Shown: in pieces, positions 47,994 through 62,270 of the stretch
Layout of the letters: each line of letters opens with the position of its first letter
Numbering within the stretch: position 1 is the first letter of the stretch
From: Otis tarda
Taxonomy: Eukaryota > Chordata > Aves > Otidiformes > Otididae
Direction of reading: 5' to 3'
NCBI GenBank assembly: GCA_026413225.1
Contig: CM048552.1
Location: 196,243,553 to 196,307,552 of the forward strand
DNA: 64,000 nt
Notes under the pieces: generated by a model
Databases searched by the model: none
Seen by the model: only the letters and a program-made list of their open reading frames with translations
Told to the model about the DNA's origin: nothing
Position numbers and translations under genes: made by a program

Positions 47994-50900
47994 AACTAAA
48001 TGTAAAAGATGTGCTTAAATTGAGGCAAAGATATATTCCCACACAGGAAACCCATGTAGGACATAACTGTTAGGGTTCATAAATAAAGTGAGATGCAAAG
48101 GGCTCAAAGCAATACGACAAACCGTTATCTAAGCAGTAAGGGGAAAGGACCTTGCATTCAGCTGTTTCTCACTCTAAAAATTGTGGAAGAAATCAGTTAC
48201 TCAGCATATCCCCACTCCGCTAATCCTCAGATTCCCTTTACTAAGAGCGGCCTTGTCTTTATTTATAGCAGGAGCTGCCTATAGCCTACAGCTGGGTTCC
48301 TTCTGCCATGTGCTTGTGGAAGTCGGTCCCCACCGCCCTGTTCCTAGACTCACACCCCACTGAGATGAAGGCCCAAAGGAGTCATTAGATTATACACTAT
48401 GGTATTTCAGATGCACTCGCAGGAAGTCCAATAGCTACCAAGGTTTCCACCTCAGTTTGAAAAGACCAGGAGATGGAGAATTCACCATTCCCCTTGATAA
48501 TGTGACTCTATATTTAATCTTCTTACCCCTTAAAAAATTGTGTCTCACTTCTAGTATAATTCAGCTAACTTCAACATCCCATCTGTCCTTGTTATCCTCT
48601 CTGCACTGCATGGAAGAGCCCTGTAACACTCTGCATTTTCTCCTCATGAAAAAATCGCACCATTGAGTTATCATTGTTTTCACCTGTGTCACTGAATTCA
48701 GCTGACCAGGTCAGTCTGAGCAGAGCTTCCATGTAGTTATCTGTGAGTCCATCACCATCAAAATTTAAACCTTTAATCATATACTCTGTACTTCTTTACT
48801 TCTTTTTTTTAGATCTCTGACACTACTATTCAATTCTTTAGCTGGTCTGAAATGCAGCAGGTCAGTGTATGTATGTCATTGTATACCAGGTGAGGAACTG
48901 GCCCAGCAATTCTCACCCTCCTCACTTCTCATGCTGTAGTACCTGTATTCACAAGCTACTAGATGCACCTAAGAGGCTTTCAAATATCATCTTGTATGAT
49001 TCAGCTGATTAAAAATAGTGCCTTTTACACCATTTAATCTTCTGGCATTGGCCCACATCCCTTCTTTAGAGGCACTCTGAGCCGTGGCAGCAAGAAAACA
49101 AACAGCACATGTTTTTGCTCTGCTGACCCAAATGGAAATTGATTTATGGCTCAGACATACAGCCGAGGCACCTCAAAACTCCCTTGATGGTTGCAGTGGA
49201 CTAAAATCTTGATCTGACTCGAGTTGCTTATACTCAGCTGGAGGGTTAGGCTGCAGAGCTCATTCAGATCGTCACGCTGGATTCCCTCCAAACCCAGTCA
49301 ACCTCTCTTTTTAGGGCTGGGCTGCAGCTGCAAACAGAATGTGCATCTGCAGAGCCCTCTCTGAAAATAGTTGTCTTTGTTGTGACTAAGATATTTAGAT
49401 CCTTTTTCAGTAGCACTCTTACTTGATTGACTGATGTGCCTGCAAGTTATTTCTGAATCTGGGTTATTTCTATTTCTGATGTAAGATTTTAGATGCTGTG
49501 TAATTGCTAAGCCCACTCTTTTATTTGATAATACTTTTTAATCTAAAATTGGGAGCAAACTGTTTTGTTGTGTAAAGTCTGCATTTGTGTCAGAAATATT
49601 GATGGTCACAACCAGACTAGGGGCGTCTTCCTCATGTGTTAAATTACATTGCTTAGAAGCACAACGAGTCAACATCATGCCCTCCAGCACTGTCACTTAG
49701 AGATCTTTTTTAGGTCCCTTCTTCCTTTCCTGTTAGAAAAACACAGGGCTGTTCAGTAACTTTTTCCGTCTCAGGCTCCGAAAAGGAAGAAGGGATGATG
49801 TGAATTTGCCTGTGTTGTTTCACGTAGAGTGCTCAGTCAGCTCTGCTAAAATTGATCAGATGTTTTGCATTCTGATTAGAAATGGCTGACACGCAGGATT
49901 CAAGAGTGAAATATGAAATTAACTACAAAACCATGTACAAATTATTCTCTATCCATAAATATATTAAATTTCAACAATAATTCATGGAAGTTCCTGAGGA
50001 AACTTTGATAATTAAAGGTTATCAATGTGGGAAGGTAAGTGATATTTGCTATCAGAGAGCTCCTGAAACCATGGAGGACTGTTTGGACCTGTGTGCACAT
50101 GCACGTGTGCACCCATTCATGAGACTTCGAAATGGTTATAAAGCCAGTTTAAATGGGCCTGCTTTAATTGGAAAAGAAAAGCTGGAAGGATCAGCCTAAA
50201 AAGTTACCCTCAACCACATGAAGTGACTAATCAAAATAATGTGCTGCATGAGCCAGAATGTTGGAAAAAAATTAAAATAAACCTCTGGGTTTATACACAA
50301 CTGTTTTTGGCACTCAAAACATGTCTCAGAGAAGCTACCTTTCACTCAAACACAGGTACTGTGTTCATAATCACTGTGCTTTCACGCAGATCATTTGGAA
50401 CCAAGAGTGATTCAACTTCTAAACATTAATTTGTGTTCTACATGTCAGAGCTTTATAGTATATTATGGTTTTTATATTCCACCTTCTCTATATTCTTGCA
50501 AGGATTAGCAAACATCCTTCTAAAGTAAAGGTAAATATTTTGTTTTGCGTACACTGGGTTTATGTTGGAGCTATGCTTTTAGTTGTTGCTATAGAAACAG
50601 ATCCTAAGATATGGCAAATTTACAATGCTTTGAAAGATGAGTCTTCCTTCACACACATCCAGTGAGGTGTTCAGAGATGAACATCTAAAGCCTCTGAAGC
50701 TCCCACCTGCACTAGGCACGCTCCATCCACACATGGAAGTGGCACTTGCTGTAATGGTTCTTCATGCTCCCAGTGGCCTTTGCGGCACCACATGCTCATC
50801 CTGAGACCCCAAAGTAAAGGGTAAGGACAGGGGTGGGAAGAGGGACAATTCCATAAGTTATATTAAGTAGAACCATCAGCGTAAGGATTTTTTCATATTA

Positions 50901-51901
50901 AACAGATCCCTACCTTTCTTTATACTTTTTTTCCAAATACTTTTTAAGAAGTTAATTCTGGAAGATTTATTAAAGCTAGTTTTGAACAGCACTAGTTCTT
51001 TCTTTTTCTTTTAATTAACGTCACTGGATCAATGGTCTTTGTATTGGACTTGCAATAATGTCCAGCTATTCCTACAAGGAGCAGAAGGAGCCATGTCTTT
51101 GTGAGATGCACCGTTTGAATTAATCACCATTTCCTGCTCCAAACATTTTGCAGTATAACAATATAAAAAAGAAGTAGAATATGGGAAGCCACTAGCATAA
51201 CAACAGGCACATATAGAGTTAGTTCCTTTTCTTACCCTCGAAACAAGACACGCAGAAACCAGCACAAGAGAAAAAAAAACTTGAATATGCAGAAACTTAA
51301 TTTTGTGTTAAATAGAAAGCTCTGGGCGAAGTCAGAGGACATGCTACAGCTTTGTTTCATTTGTGTCTGTTTCTCAAAATATAAATGTATATCCACTGTG
51401 TCCAACAACATCTCACACAAACTATTATGAGTTGACATTTCTTTTGAGGAATAGGATCTGAAGCATGCAGTAAACAACTGTACAAGATTTCATTCATGAA
51501 GCAGCAACTACGTCTTTAAGCCTAAAGTACTTCTCTTCAATTAAAGAAAGCTAAACTTCTTAATACGAACTACATCACAAGCCCTGGTACAGTGCATAAT
51601 AGATCTACATGGCACACAGTAATTAGAGCCTTGTCTAAATGATGACAAGAGGTTATAGGATCTATTTCAGTCTCCAGTCCCATAGAGGAAATCATTATAA
51701 GATATTCTTTTACTCTTACTTTTCCAGAGGCATTTTTTTTCCAACAGTATGAGATGTTTGTTTTACCATTTTTTTGTGGTCTTGCTTCACCAATTTTCAT
51801 ACCATTTAATGATCAAACAGAAAATTCACTTTTATCAACTTATAAATTTAAACATATCCCAAATAAAATGCAGACAAGCAACACCAGCATAGTAATTATC
51901 T

Positions 51902-51922
51902 AAAAAAAAAAAAAAAAAAAAA
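51902..51922 (+). repeat. Poly-A run (21 A)
   Basis: An uninterrupted run of 21 A. No element is recognisable immediately upstream and no target-site duplication was noted, so it is treated as a mononucleotide repeat and not as a retroposon tail. Confidence 0.8.
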
Positions 51923-52574
51923 GGAGAAGAAATAGGACTTTTTAACATTCCTTGCACCCTGCTAGGAACAAAAATAGCTTTCATACAAATCTGTGAGTTA
52001 AGTAATAAAATCTGATGGGATGGGGGTTGGGAGCTTGTTCTGCACCAAGACAGACTCTACTGAATTGGAATATGGTGAAAAACATACTCCTCAAGAGCAA
52101 AGGAGATTAGAAGTATCTTTTATATTGACCAAGCCGCCTACATTCAGCCATAATAAATGTTTCAGTAGCAGAGGCTGACCATAATAAATATTTTTGCAGG
52201 CTTAATGCCAAACCTGAAACAGGGTTCTGTAGGACTTTGTCCAATTTCTTAATTTAAAAATGCAGTGTTCATTTAGAAATATATTTTTAGCTCTAGCAGT
52301 ACAGCTTTGTTGCACTGAACTCTTTTTTCTAATTTTCCTAAATGCTTGATAAACTTCCATGTTTATTAGAACAATTTTACAGAAGCATGAAGCGACTGTA
52401 AATCTCCCTCCAGCTCCTTGCTAGAGATTGCTTTAGTGTAGGTCCTTTGTGAAGTTCTACTTCAAGAAGTTTTTTGTTGGTTAAAAATGTAAGGTCTGAC
52501 CATGCCATTAACCTTTCAGTAGAGCTTCCTCTCTTCTGCTTCAGTGCATGACATGGTGAGACCCTGACCCATGA

Positions 52575-52790
52575 GTTTCAACTGGGATACAAGGAGATGC
52601 TTTTTCCCCATGAGGCAGTCAAGCAGAGGCACAGATTGCCCAGAGAGGTGGTGAAGTCTCCATGCATGGGGGTCTTTGAGCCCTGACTGGATGAAGCCCT
52701 GAGTAGCCTGGTCTGACCGGCTGTGAGCAGGAGGTTGGACCAGAGGCCTCCTGAGCTCCCTCCCAGCCTGGGCTGTGACCCTGTGAAAAC
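52575..52790 (+). mobile_element. Degenerate CR1 3' end, older subfamily
   Basis: The plus-strand sequence retains the order of the CR1 terminus: CAGATTGCCCAGAGAGGTGG, TGAAGTCTCCAT, GAGCAGGAGGTTGGACCAG and a decayed CTCCCTCCCAGCC box before the end. The terminal octamers are lost or unrecognisable. Divergence is much higher than in the other copies and the wording (AGCAGGAGGTTGGAC) points to a different CR1 subfamily. An open frame on the opposite strand is a shadow. Confidence 0.8.
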
Positions 52791-53786
52791 CTGAGCTATC
52801 CTTGACCCTGTGAGAACCTCAGCATAGCCTAGTAGAGAAAGTAGCTTCTTTTCCTGGGACTTTCCATCTTCTGTGTTGCCAGAAAGGGCCTCCACAGCTT
52901 TTGAAAGTCTCAGGATTTCATAGCTGCTATGTGAACACCTAAAATTTATCTGCCCTTAAATAAGGGCTCATTACGCTGAGTGCTATGCAAAAGATTGCAA
53001 ACACTTCTGGATAAGGTGATTTGGCACAAAATACAGTAGCAGACTATGACTTCTGCCGAAAGCCATCTCAAAAAAAAAAAAAAAAGGCATGAGAATGAAG
53101 AATGCTTAACAGTGAATAAATAAATACAATTATAAAGTGGAATTTCTGGGTTTCCTATTACAGGTGAATTTGCACGTGATACTGAGTTGCAGAAGCTGAC
53201 TCATTGCCACTTCTTCCCCAGCTTGTCTCTGGCTGGCGAAGCACCTGACACAAGTCCTCATTGGTTTTTCCTCAGTCGTGCTGTGAGAAAACACTGAGGA
53301 CCGGGCCCTTGGCTTGCAGAGTACTTTGGAGTTCTCTGGATCTCCACTCTGACTAAATTAGAAGTACCTGCTTTTTGTTAAAATGAGGAACAGCTTGTCA
53401 CCATCTGCATTATATTCATTTCCTCTCTTGGTTATTATCTCAGATTCTGCTTTGAACCACAGTACCTGAGCATCCTCACAAGCAGGAGATATTTCATTAG
53501 TAAATCTCAGCAGTGAGGTTGAGAGATTTATGATCTTCCCAAGTACTCACTTACACTCTATTCTCCTCGGAAAACTTAAAGAAGCCATGGGTTGCCTTTT
53601 TTTTTTTTTAATGTTGATAATCTGTAGGCTTGTGACTAGCTGAGATACTGTCTTTCCAGATAAGCATTAGATTTACTGTAAGTTTTTATGAATAGATTTT
53701 TCTAACAGGTAAAAAGATATGTTACTCAAAAGTAAAACATATATTTTACAATGAACAAATTATTTTCAATCTCTTAAGACAGTAAT

Positions 53787-53810
53787 ATTTTATTTTATTT
53801 TATTTTATTT
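53787..53810 (+). repeat. (ATTTT)n microsatellite, about 5 units
   Basis: Four complete ATTTT pentamers and a partial fifth, without interruption. Confidence 0.88.
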
Positions 53811-56800
53811 AAAAGTGGAAATATGCATCCATGAGAACTCTAAGGACAAATTTTGTCCAATAATAACTAAAATAGGAGTGGATATTATTGACTCATTCGG
53901 CAGAAAAGTCTTCAGGAAATACTGAAAGACAAGGGCTCTGTGAGTTTTACTTCTGAAGCTGTTGCTTGAGGTGGTTGTCTGTGGCACTAAGTACACTCCT
54001 TTGGCTATATGAAAAATTTCGACTTTCAGTAAGTGGCCATCAACACCTTCTCAAGCAACTTCCATTTCTACAGTGGTTACTGTGATATCATTCTGTACTT
54101 TGAGGGGTCTAGCTGCTTTGCATCACTCTGGTGTTGTATCCTAGGCTGAAGATAAGGATGTGTTTGAGCTCCCTCAGCCAACTGGTCAGGAACTGCTAAA
54201 CACCATGACGCTGAGAAGAAGTGAGCTGGTCCACACTGACAGAGAAGTGATCATGTTAGAGGGAGCAGCCTCTGGCATCTGGGGACCACAGCAGCACCAG
54301 CTAAGAGGAATTTAAGCTGCCATGCAACCACCATTTAGTACCATGGACCTCAGGCAAAGCAGCCAGGACACACAGGTGAACCTGGACCTGATGTCAAATG
54401 TAGGGAACAGCCTCTCTGAGGCTGCATTTTCCATTATCATCTTCTGTTTCTCTCCTACAGGAGATGTTATTCCTATCAGCCCCAAAGTTAATATGAAAAC
54501 CTGATGAATCAATAGGCCATACCATCTCTTGTTTATCAGATCATTCTGTCCAGAGAAGAGGCCACTGGTGACATCCACCAGTATGTATACCCAGATCCTT
54601 AACTTTTTTGAGGGCTCCCTATTTCTGGTGCTTTCTGGCTAGTGACACCATCATTTACAGCTGTAGAATACAAATTGTTTAAAAAGAACAATGGTTAGGT
54701 AACACCTTAATATGAGTATTGCTGTTTCTCTATGTGAATAGGAATGACTGCACACAATGGCTTTCACATAAAAAGTACCCCAGCTTTTCCGAGACACTGA
54801 ACCTATTTACAGGAAACTCGGTAGATTTGGGGTAAGAAAACCAAGACAAGACGTGGTTCTGGGGGATTAATGTAAGCTTTGTTATAAGACTGCACAGCAA
54901 AGCCAGTAAGTGGCAGGAACAGATGAACGCTTAAGAAACAAAGATCCTGCTCTCATCCTGATGTCCCTAAAGAAAACAAAACAAAAAAAAACCCTAAATG
55001 CTACATGTAGGACAATGCCTTAGTCTATGGGGGTTTTTTTTAAATTGTCTTTAAGGAGTCAGGATGTCTTCTTCAGTTTTTACTGTAATGAAAGATGACC
55101 TTTTACATAATACTGTAATAGCAGCTAAAAGTAAAATACTCCATTACCTCAATGCTTGCAAGTCCTTATATTTATAAGGATCTAAAATATTATTTGAACC
55201 CAGTGAAAAAGTATTAAAATGAGGAATTCTCATGACAGAAAAACTGATCCATTCATGTTAGCACTGGTGTCGTATAACGGTACCCTTGCATTTAGGTGAC
55301 TTCTGTGCTTATGATCTCTAAAGAAAGGACCCTCCTTTAATAGCCTTCACTTGTGAAGGACCTACTTTCATCTGTAGTTTTCAGTTCCTCATGAGTGAAT
55401 TGAAAAGTCTCAAGAGATCTCCCCCAGCATTTCACCTCATGTAACTCGAAGCAGGCCAGAAACAATCATGAAAACAGCTGACCAGCCCTGGTAGTCAACA
55501 GACATTAGGTACTGCATTAGAATGGGCTCTGAAAAATAAGTCACTCCTAATTCCTGAGGACTGTATTATCATCCATCTGTCTGAGTCAAATCTCAGAGAT
55601 GCTGTCATAAGAGTCTTTCGTAGTACTAGACTCTCCTCTAAGACCAACATGGTCATCTGCTGTCCTAGAATTTCCTCCCTATGTATCGCTGTGAAAGCAC
55701 TAGCTATGACGAGTACAGGTTAGCACCAACCTGGACAGTTAAATCACACTTGTGTTCTTCCACTCACGCAGAGGAAGACAGAGGACCTTGAAGACTCCAA
55801 AGACAAAACCTGTTTGCAGATTCAAGTGCATAAACACAGGTTCATCAGGTTAATAAAATACAGATGCTAATGAAGCAATGACATTACTTGGCCTAAAAGC
55901 TACCCCAGATTTCCTACTCAGTAATCTGTAAGTTCATTTGGTTTTCACACCCTCAAATTCTATGCTTTCAGTCAGAAGAACTCAACAATCAGTGTGAAGG
56001 GTAGGTTTTTCCACCCTCCTAAATGAGTTTGTGGCTTCATTAACTTTACCAAGTTCACTAAGATTTCCAATGCAAATAGTGTTTCGTGGCTCTAGCAAAT
56101 GACAATTACAACAATACGACGAATAGAACTAACTATATGCTGTGACAAGACAAAAATTAACCTGTATGATATTTGCATATTAACATCTCAATGTATTGTT
56201 ATCTTCATCAATGTTTTAAGGTCTCTTAAGGGTTAAAATAGCACTTAATGTATCAGTGTGGAACTACTTAAGTGTGTTTATTTTATGTTTGACTCAAATT
56301 TTATGTTATCTTAAAAAAGACTGAGATTCTGCGCACAACCACTGAAATAGTTCAAGCCCAGTTCTTTGTCTGCAGAATGAACATAAGTAGATTTGCTTTT
56401 CTTGAAGGTCTGTGAGAAAAAGATGAGAATAAGAGGTGTTATATCCTGATACCAACCATCATTTATTATTCCTGCTTGCATACTCAGACTTTTCTCTATG
56501 GTGGAGCAATGCTGAAATGCTGCTGACTGAAGACAAACACAGCTCAAGTGCCTAGCGCATTGGTTCTGTAATTTGGCTATCTCTATTCCAAATCCCTTTC
56601 CATTTATAGGGCTAGTTGCAATGTGAGGGTGCAGATGTCCCTGCTCCCTTCAGCGACACCCAGTGTGCAGCTCCTGGGGATGTGTCTATTCATAGCTCTC
56701 CATGCTGTTCCCTGCAGAGTCCTGGCGACGATGCATTGATTGCCATGAGGAAAACTGACAATTTAAAGCAAAACCACAGACAGACACAGACGCATAGACA

Positions 56801-58276
56801 CATGTGGGTGGTGGTGACATGGACAGAAACAGACTTCTCAGGATTCAAAGCTGGTGACAGACTTCAAAGGCTGAGTCTCTCACTGAATCATCAATAACAC
56901 TGCACATAGCGAAGCCTTTATTTAGCTGTTTTTGTGAAAGAATTAGCTCTTGCTTGATAACCATCTAAGATGCTAAACCTGTCCTATGTAGCATTTTTGT
57001 ATTCTAAAGAAAGTTAAGTGTATATGTTTGCATGTGTTTCTCTCCAAAATATCTCTTTGGCTGCGGAAGGCTGTCTACAAGTTATTAACTGTGGTTTTGA
57101 AGGTGCTGTTAGGCACAGCCCTGAGCTGGCAGCGCTGATGAATTGTTCCCACTAAGACACTATACGCCAAAGGTGATTTCCTCAGGGATGTTCCCAGAGA
57201 CCATAGGAAGCATACATGTGTCTACAGCCCCAGGAGACCCACTGTAACTCCCCATGACTTCATCCACCTCTGGCAGGACCAAGCAGAGAGCAGCTAGCTC
57301 CATTCCATGCTACTTTCTGTGCCTTGGAGTGCCTCAAAGAGCCATGGTCTGCAGCCATGTCCTGCTGCTGCTTTCAGGGCCTGTCCCTTGGTACACATAC
57401 ACGTGCTGCAAATGACAGCAGCTCTGCCAGGTCTTGAATACAGAATTTGGCAAGATTTCGTTTGTGGCAATGCCCCTTCCCATATAAGAATCCTTTTTCT
57501 GTATGTGAAACCTTAATGATTTAGAGGAGTTTTCTTTATTTGTGTATTTCCTTTGAGAGGTTTTACATCTTTCTCTCATTGACTAATTAAGTTAAATGCC
57601 GTGTTGCCATTGTGGAAACCACTCTCTCTCTTTCTTTCCAAAAATAGCATCCCAGCTTTTACAATTTCCAAAAATTGCAATCTCCACCACAGCCTTCACT
57701 TGACTCTTTTGTGCTCCTGGAATAAAGATGAGTTTTCTTTTGAACCTGGAATAAGAAAAGGCAAAAGATATTGTTTCAGACTTTCTTATAATAAGCTTAC
57801 ACTCTTCAGTTCCTGTTTTATGGTCAGTGCCGGGCAAGGCTAAATAGTGACCTGTGACAAATAGGTGTGCAGAACAGCAGGTGCCCTCTGCATCCATACC
57901 CACCCTCTCTCAGCCTTAGAGTCAGATAAGCAGGACCTAGACAGTGTGTCCTGATGTGCAGGATCATGATGTGACAAGACTGCAGTGAATGAGTGCAGCA
58001 TTGCTACTTCTTGCTGCATTGCACTTACTGCTGGAGTGGGCCGACAGTAATTTATTTCCCTCCCTGCCTTGAAAATAGCTAAAAACAAGTGATAGATGTT
58101 TTCCTAGAAATGTGGCACCACATAAATACAGAAAAATCTACTTAGCTATTCAGGGAAAGTTCAGTAAAAGTGTTTTGAACATGATGGACTCAAATCAGCA
58201 TCTCCTTGTACCTGGAATACTTTCTACTGAGTGTTCAAATTCCTCAGAAATAATGGTATGGAAATAAAAATGAATA

Positions 58277-58310
58277 GGAAGGAAGGAAGGGAGGGAGGGA
58301 GGGAAGGGAG
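58277..58310 (+). repeat. (GGAA)/(GGGA) purine microsatellite
   Basis: Tandem GGAA units pass into GGGA units (AGGAAGGAAGGAAGGGAGGG and on), a pure purine strand of about 34 bases. Confidence 0.88.
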
Positions 58311-60437
58311 ACTGACTTTATCATGAGAATATACATGAAGCAAATTAATCTGGAGGAATAATGCTTAGAAAATTAAAAACAAATTATAGCAATGAAAAGT
58401 AGTGAATATCCTTTCCTAACTTTCATTGTAAATAACCGAGTCCTAAAGTGCTAGAGTTTACATAGACTGTGCTTAAGAAGAAAAATTATTGTGTGCTCAG
58501 TCAAGCAGATTCAAGGCAATTCTCCCTCCCTCTGGATCACTCATGATTCCACATATACACTCAATCTATAAGAGAGGACAGGATCATTGTATCATGACTT
58601 AGGAAACTAAAATGTGAGAGGAGAAGTTTGAAAAAGTGTGAATTTTGCTGTAGATAGGTTCAAGTTTTCCTAAAGAAAATTTTCAGCTACGGATATAGAA
58701 TATGTTCTGAGTGCGTAATGTCTGCTAGCTTTTCTCATTGCTCAGAGCAATCAGTCCTGTTACAGCTGAATTCAGAGTAAACAACCCTGAGGAAATGAGA
58801 TAAATAATCTTGAGATGGAATGTCTAACAATGAGTGATAGCATAATCAGGGATCTACATCCTACAGCTCTAGATATATCATATCTTCCTCTTCATTAATT
58901 CAGAGAAGTCAGAATTACAATGCATTCCCTTTTGCCAAAGTTTTTACCTGCCCAGGGGTTACTGCCTGAAAAAAAAAAAAATACCCTGTGAGCATGCAAA
59001 AATTCTTGTTTGGGCAATTTCATACCATTCTTACATGTCTTCTCCCTAGTGCTGCAGCAGAGGTTGGCTACAGGGGAAAAGCGCAGACCCATTTTGTGTT
59101 ACGGTGGTTTCCCCATTGCTTCCTTTGCCCTTTGTAGCTTTCAGTGCAGAATAGTAATCCCCAGACCATCTGAGTAGGTCCTCTCATCTAATTCCTTCCT
59201 ATCTGACTTCTCTGGCTGCTGTGATTTAGCACTCCCCTTCACAGGCAAAGTTCAATTAAATGCAGTTTATGACCACCATTTGTCACTATTAACATCTGTG
59301 GGGTTTTTTTATCCTTTGTTCTCTTCAGTCTTCTTCCTTCTACTTTTCCATTTTGCCTTATGTCTAATCTCACCCAACTATCTGTGCAGGTTCTTGCATT
59401 ACCAAGGAGGTCTCCGTTACCCACCCTTATATGTCATATTCACTACTCTTTCTTTTTTTACCAAGAACATCCATGACTTCCCCTGGAATGGCTGTTCCAC
59501 TCAGCCTGGCTTCAATGCTCTTCGTGCTCTGCTTCTTGGTGTCATCTTTGACTTGTTAGTTTTCTTCACAAATGCCTATTTCTGTCTCCAAATTTCTGTT
59601 ACAATCCTCATTCACAACTACCCTCTAGCCTGTTCTCTATGTCTTCCAGAAAAACTCTGAATCTTCTGAACCACTGTTTTCCCTCTTGCTATTGCTGTCA
59701 GGGTTTCCTTCACTGGCTATCCAGCCCTCAAGAGCTTCCTTCTCTACCTCAGTAATGCTGTATTTCAAGCTATCTGTCACTTTAATACATATTTATGCTG
59801 GACGGATTCTCCCACTCCCAATAATTATAGAGAAATTAATGGCCAGATATTAATGTCATTTTGGCCAAAGCAGCAAGTATTTCTGGTATCTTGATGCAAA
59901 AGCATCCCAAGATTCTAATACAAGTTTATACCATTACTTCCTTCTCTCAACACTTCTTAAGGAGCAATTTTTTAATTCCAAGCAGAAAATGTGCAAAGTA
60001 CACGTACACCAAAGTATGCCTAATGCACAGGCCTCTGGGAAAGGCCGTTCAAAACTAACTCAGACCACTTCTACAGTCTTCTCCTAGAACTATCACATAA
60101 TAAAGTGTTTAGGGCTATGGCAGATTTTTATTAAGTACAGTATCAAAGACTATAAACAAGAGAAGGAAAGTAGAGATAAAAAGCTCAGCTCAGAGAACTT
60201 GTGCAATCAACTTAATATAAAAAAAAAATTGAGATATTATTCACTTCAGTGCAGAAAGTATGAGGAAGAACAAGATAGGCATTTCCTCAAATTATGAGAA
60301 ATGTTGAAAGACTTTTCATCAGCTAAGGATGAGGAAAAACAGAACTTAGCGCTTTGAGAGACCACACAGGTAGCCCTGTATAGTAACCTGCCTCTTTGTC
60401 AGAAACAGCCAGCAATGACAAAGGAACACAATGGTTG

Positions 60438-60502
60438 TATGCTGAAAATGTTGAATAAATACGTTGAAAACGTTGAATAATATGCTGAAAATGTTGAACA
60501 AA
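60438..60502 (+). repeat. Tandem repeat, three 21-22 bp units
   Basis: Units lie at 60438-60459, 60460-60480 and 60481-60502, each of the form TATGCTGAAAATGTTGAA followed by three or four bases. Each unit is itself two related half-units (GCTGAAAAT, GTTGAATAA), so the array has nested periodicity. Confidence 0.88.
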
Positions 60503-62247
60503 ACCTCCATCTCATTGAAAGCAAATGGGAATTTTGTCTATGGAGCTATTGACAAAATATGTGGTCACATCTAGTCACATACTGAGGAAATTTTAACTTT
60601 TTCTAGCAAAGTATAGTTCTAGATCTTTTTCACTCTCTGGCCAGAATACGTTGTGCTAATGAAGTGTGATAGAAGTTCATGTTTCATGTAGGGAAATGGA
60701 AGGATGACTTGGTCATATAGAGGACCAGTCCTTGAAGAACTTTTACAAAGTTTTCCTGGTGCTGTAAGAAGCACTGGCTGTTAGCCTTAGTTTTCCAAAT
60801 GACTCAAAATTCAAACAGCAAGTATTTTACTCTGTAATGGTACTTACATTCTTACACTTTTTCTAAGACCAGAGTGGTCCACTGTAACAAACAATAATGC
60901 ATGGAGTTGCAAAGTCCGTGCTTATTAGCCTCTTCTCCTTGTCCCAATGTACTTCTGATACCAGCAGTGTGACCGCAGTGTCTTCCACCTGCCTGTGAGA
61001 AAAGTATACATGATCAGTTATGTGAAATGGAGGTCAGTCGAAAGAAGATCTACCAATTACTATATATAAGGCACTTTTAAAAACATTCATGTCATATATT
61101 TGAAGTTTATGTCCCATGAGGGTTACAGTGTAATGTAGACATGAAAGATGCTCAGAGTTGGTACCTCTGGACTGGTATTACTCCACATGAGGATATGATC
61201 CACTAAAAGAGCCTTGATTTCAGGCTTTATTAAAAAATAGGTGATTATTTGGATGCCATTATAAAGATGTTGTGTCTTTTAACAATGCTATATGAGGTCC
61301 ACTATTTGCTGAATGTGCTTGTTACATGGGTCCACTAGGTCAGGTAAAGCCACATTATTACTTTGAGAACTTTGCTGTTAGTCAAAAAGACAATGCTGAT
61401 GAAGCAATACTTTCAAAGCATTCACAGGAGGGGAAAACACTAAAAAGGAAAAAAAGAAGTCTCAGATTATGACAAACAGCACTTTGGATAGAAGGCCAAG
61501 AGATGTGACTGTTTCAATAGTAAGGTAAGACTGATTCAGCTCATATGACTGAAATCTTGGAAGGGTTCATGCTTAAGTTGCTAAGAGCTCAGGAAATGAA
61601 AGCAAAGGTCAGCTATCGCTTGTCCTGTTGACCTGGGACAGCTGATTTGTACATCCCCATAGCAGGGAAGAAGGAGCAGACAGGGAGCTTGAGTTCAAGA
61701 AGAGTGACAAGAGGTCAAAGGAGTAAACAGCATAGCCACACACTCAGAAAAAGATGTTGGAGACCACAGAGAAACATTGGGATTGACGGTCTCAGGTTGG
61801 TGGGTATTTAGCAAGAGTGAGCTCCACCAGACATGCAATGGCATGGCTTTAAATTTCAGTCAACGTAACTTAAGCGTGTGTTTAATTACTTTCCAGAACA
61901 GGGTTTAAAATATTATTTTTAAAATAAATGGGGAATTTACTAAATGCACCCACTCTTCTGAAAAATACACTCTACAGTTCAATATTTTATCTTGACAATA
62001 AAAATATCTGAGGGGTTTAAAGAAAAGATTGGTCAACATCTGTGTATGTTCACTCTGTGTATTACCAAACATCAGTTAGATCAATGTTGCAGTGCTGTGC
62101 TAATGTCTGGAATTCACATTAAAGTGGTGTCAGGAAGCCTGGAGTTGGAACAGTATTGATGGTAAAAGGATATAGGTCATTTGGACCAGAAGACTCAGAT
62201 TTGCCATGCTAGTAAAGTTAATGGAAATCAATAAGGGAGCAATTACC

Positions 62248-62270
62248 AAAAAAAAAAAAAAAAAAAAAAA
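62248..62270 (+). repeat. Poly-A run (23 A)
   Basis: Twenty-three consecutive A. No recognisable retroposed gene or SINE lies upstream, so it is called as a mononucleotide repeat only. Confidence 0.8.

Larger units (their letters stand above)
44953..52574. other. Unique non-coding stretch with simple repeats
   Basis: No gene was recognised. It contains a short CA run near 45630, a T-run at 47280-47294, a G/T-rich tract at 47951-47993 and a 21-A run at 51902-51922. Open frames are short and unremarkable. Parts of 48790-49300 and 49590-49930 are repeat-free and could be under constraint, but sequence alone does not show it. Confidence 0.45.

Noticed and set aside
62248-62270. Poly-A run considered as the tail of a processed pseudogene
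   Set aside because: No gene-like sequence precedes it on the plus strand and no flanking direct repeats were seen. The same applies to the A21 run at 51902-51922.
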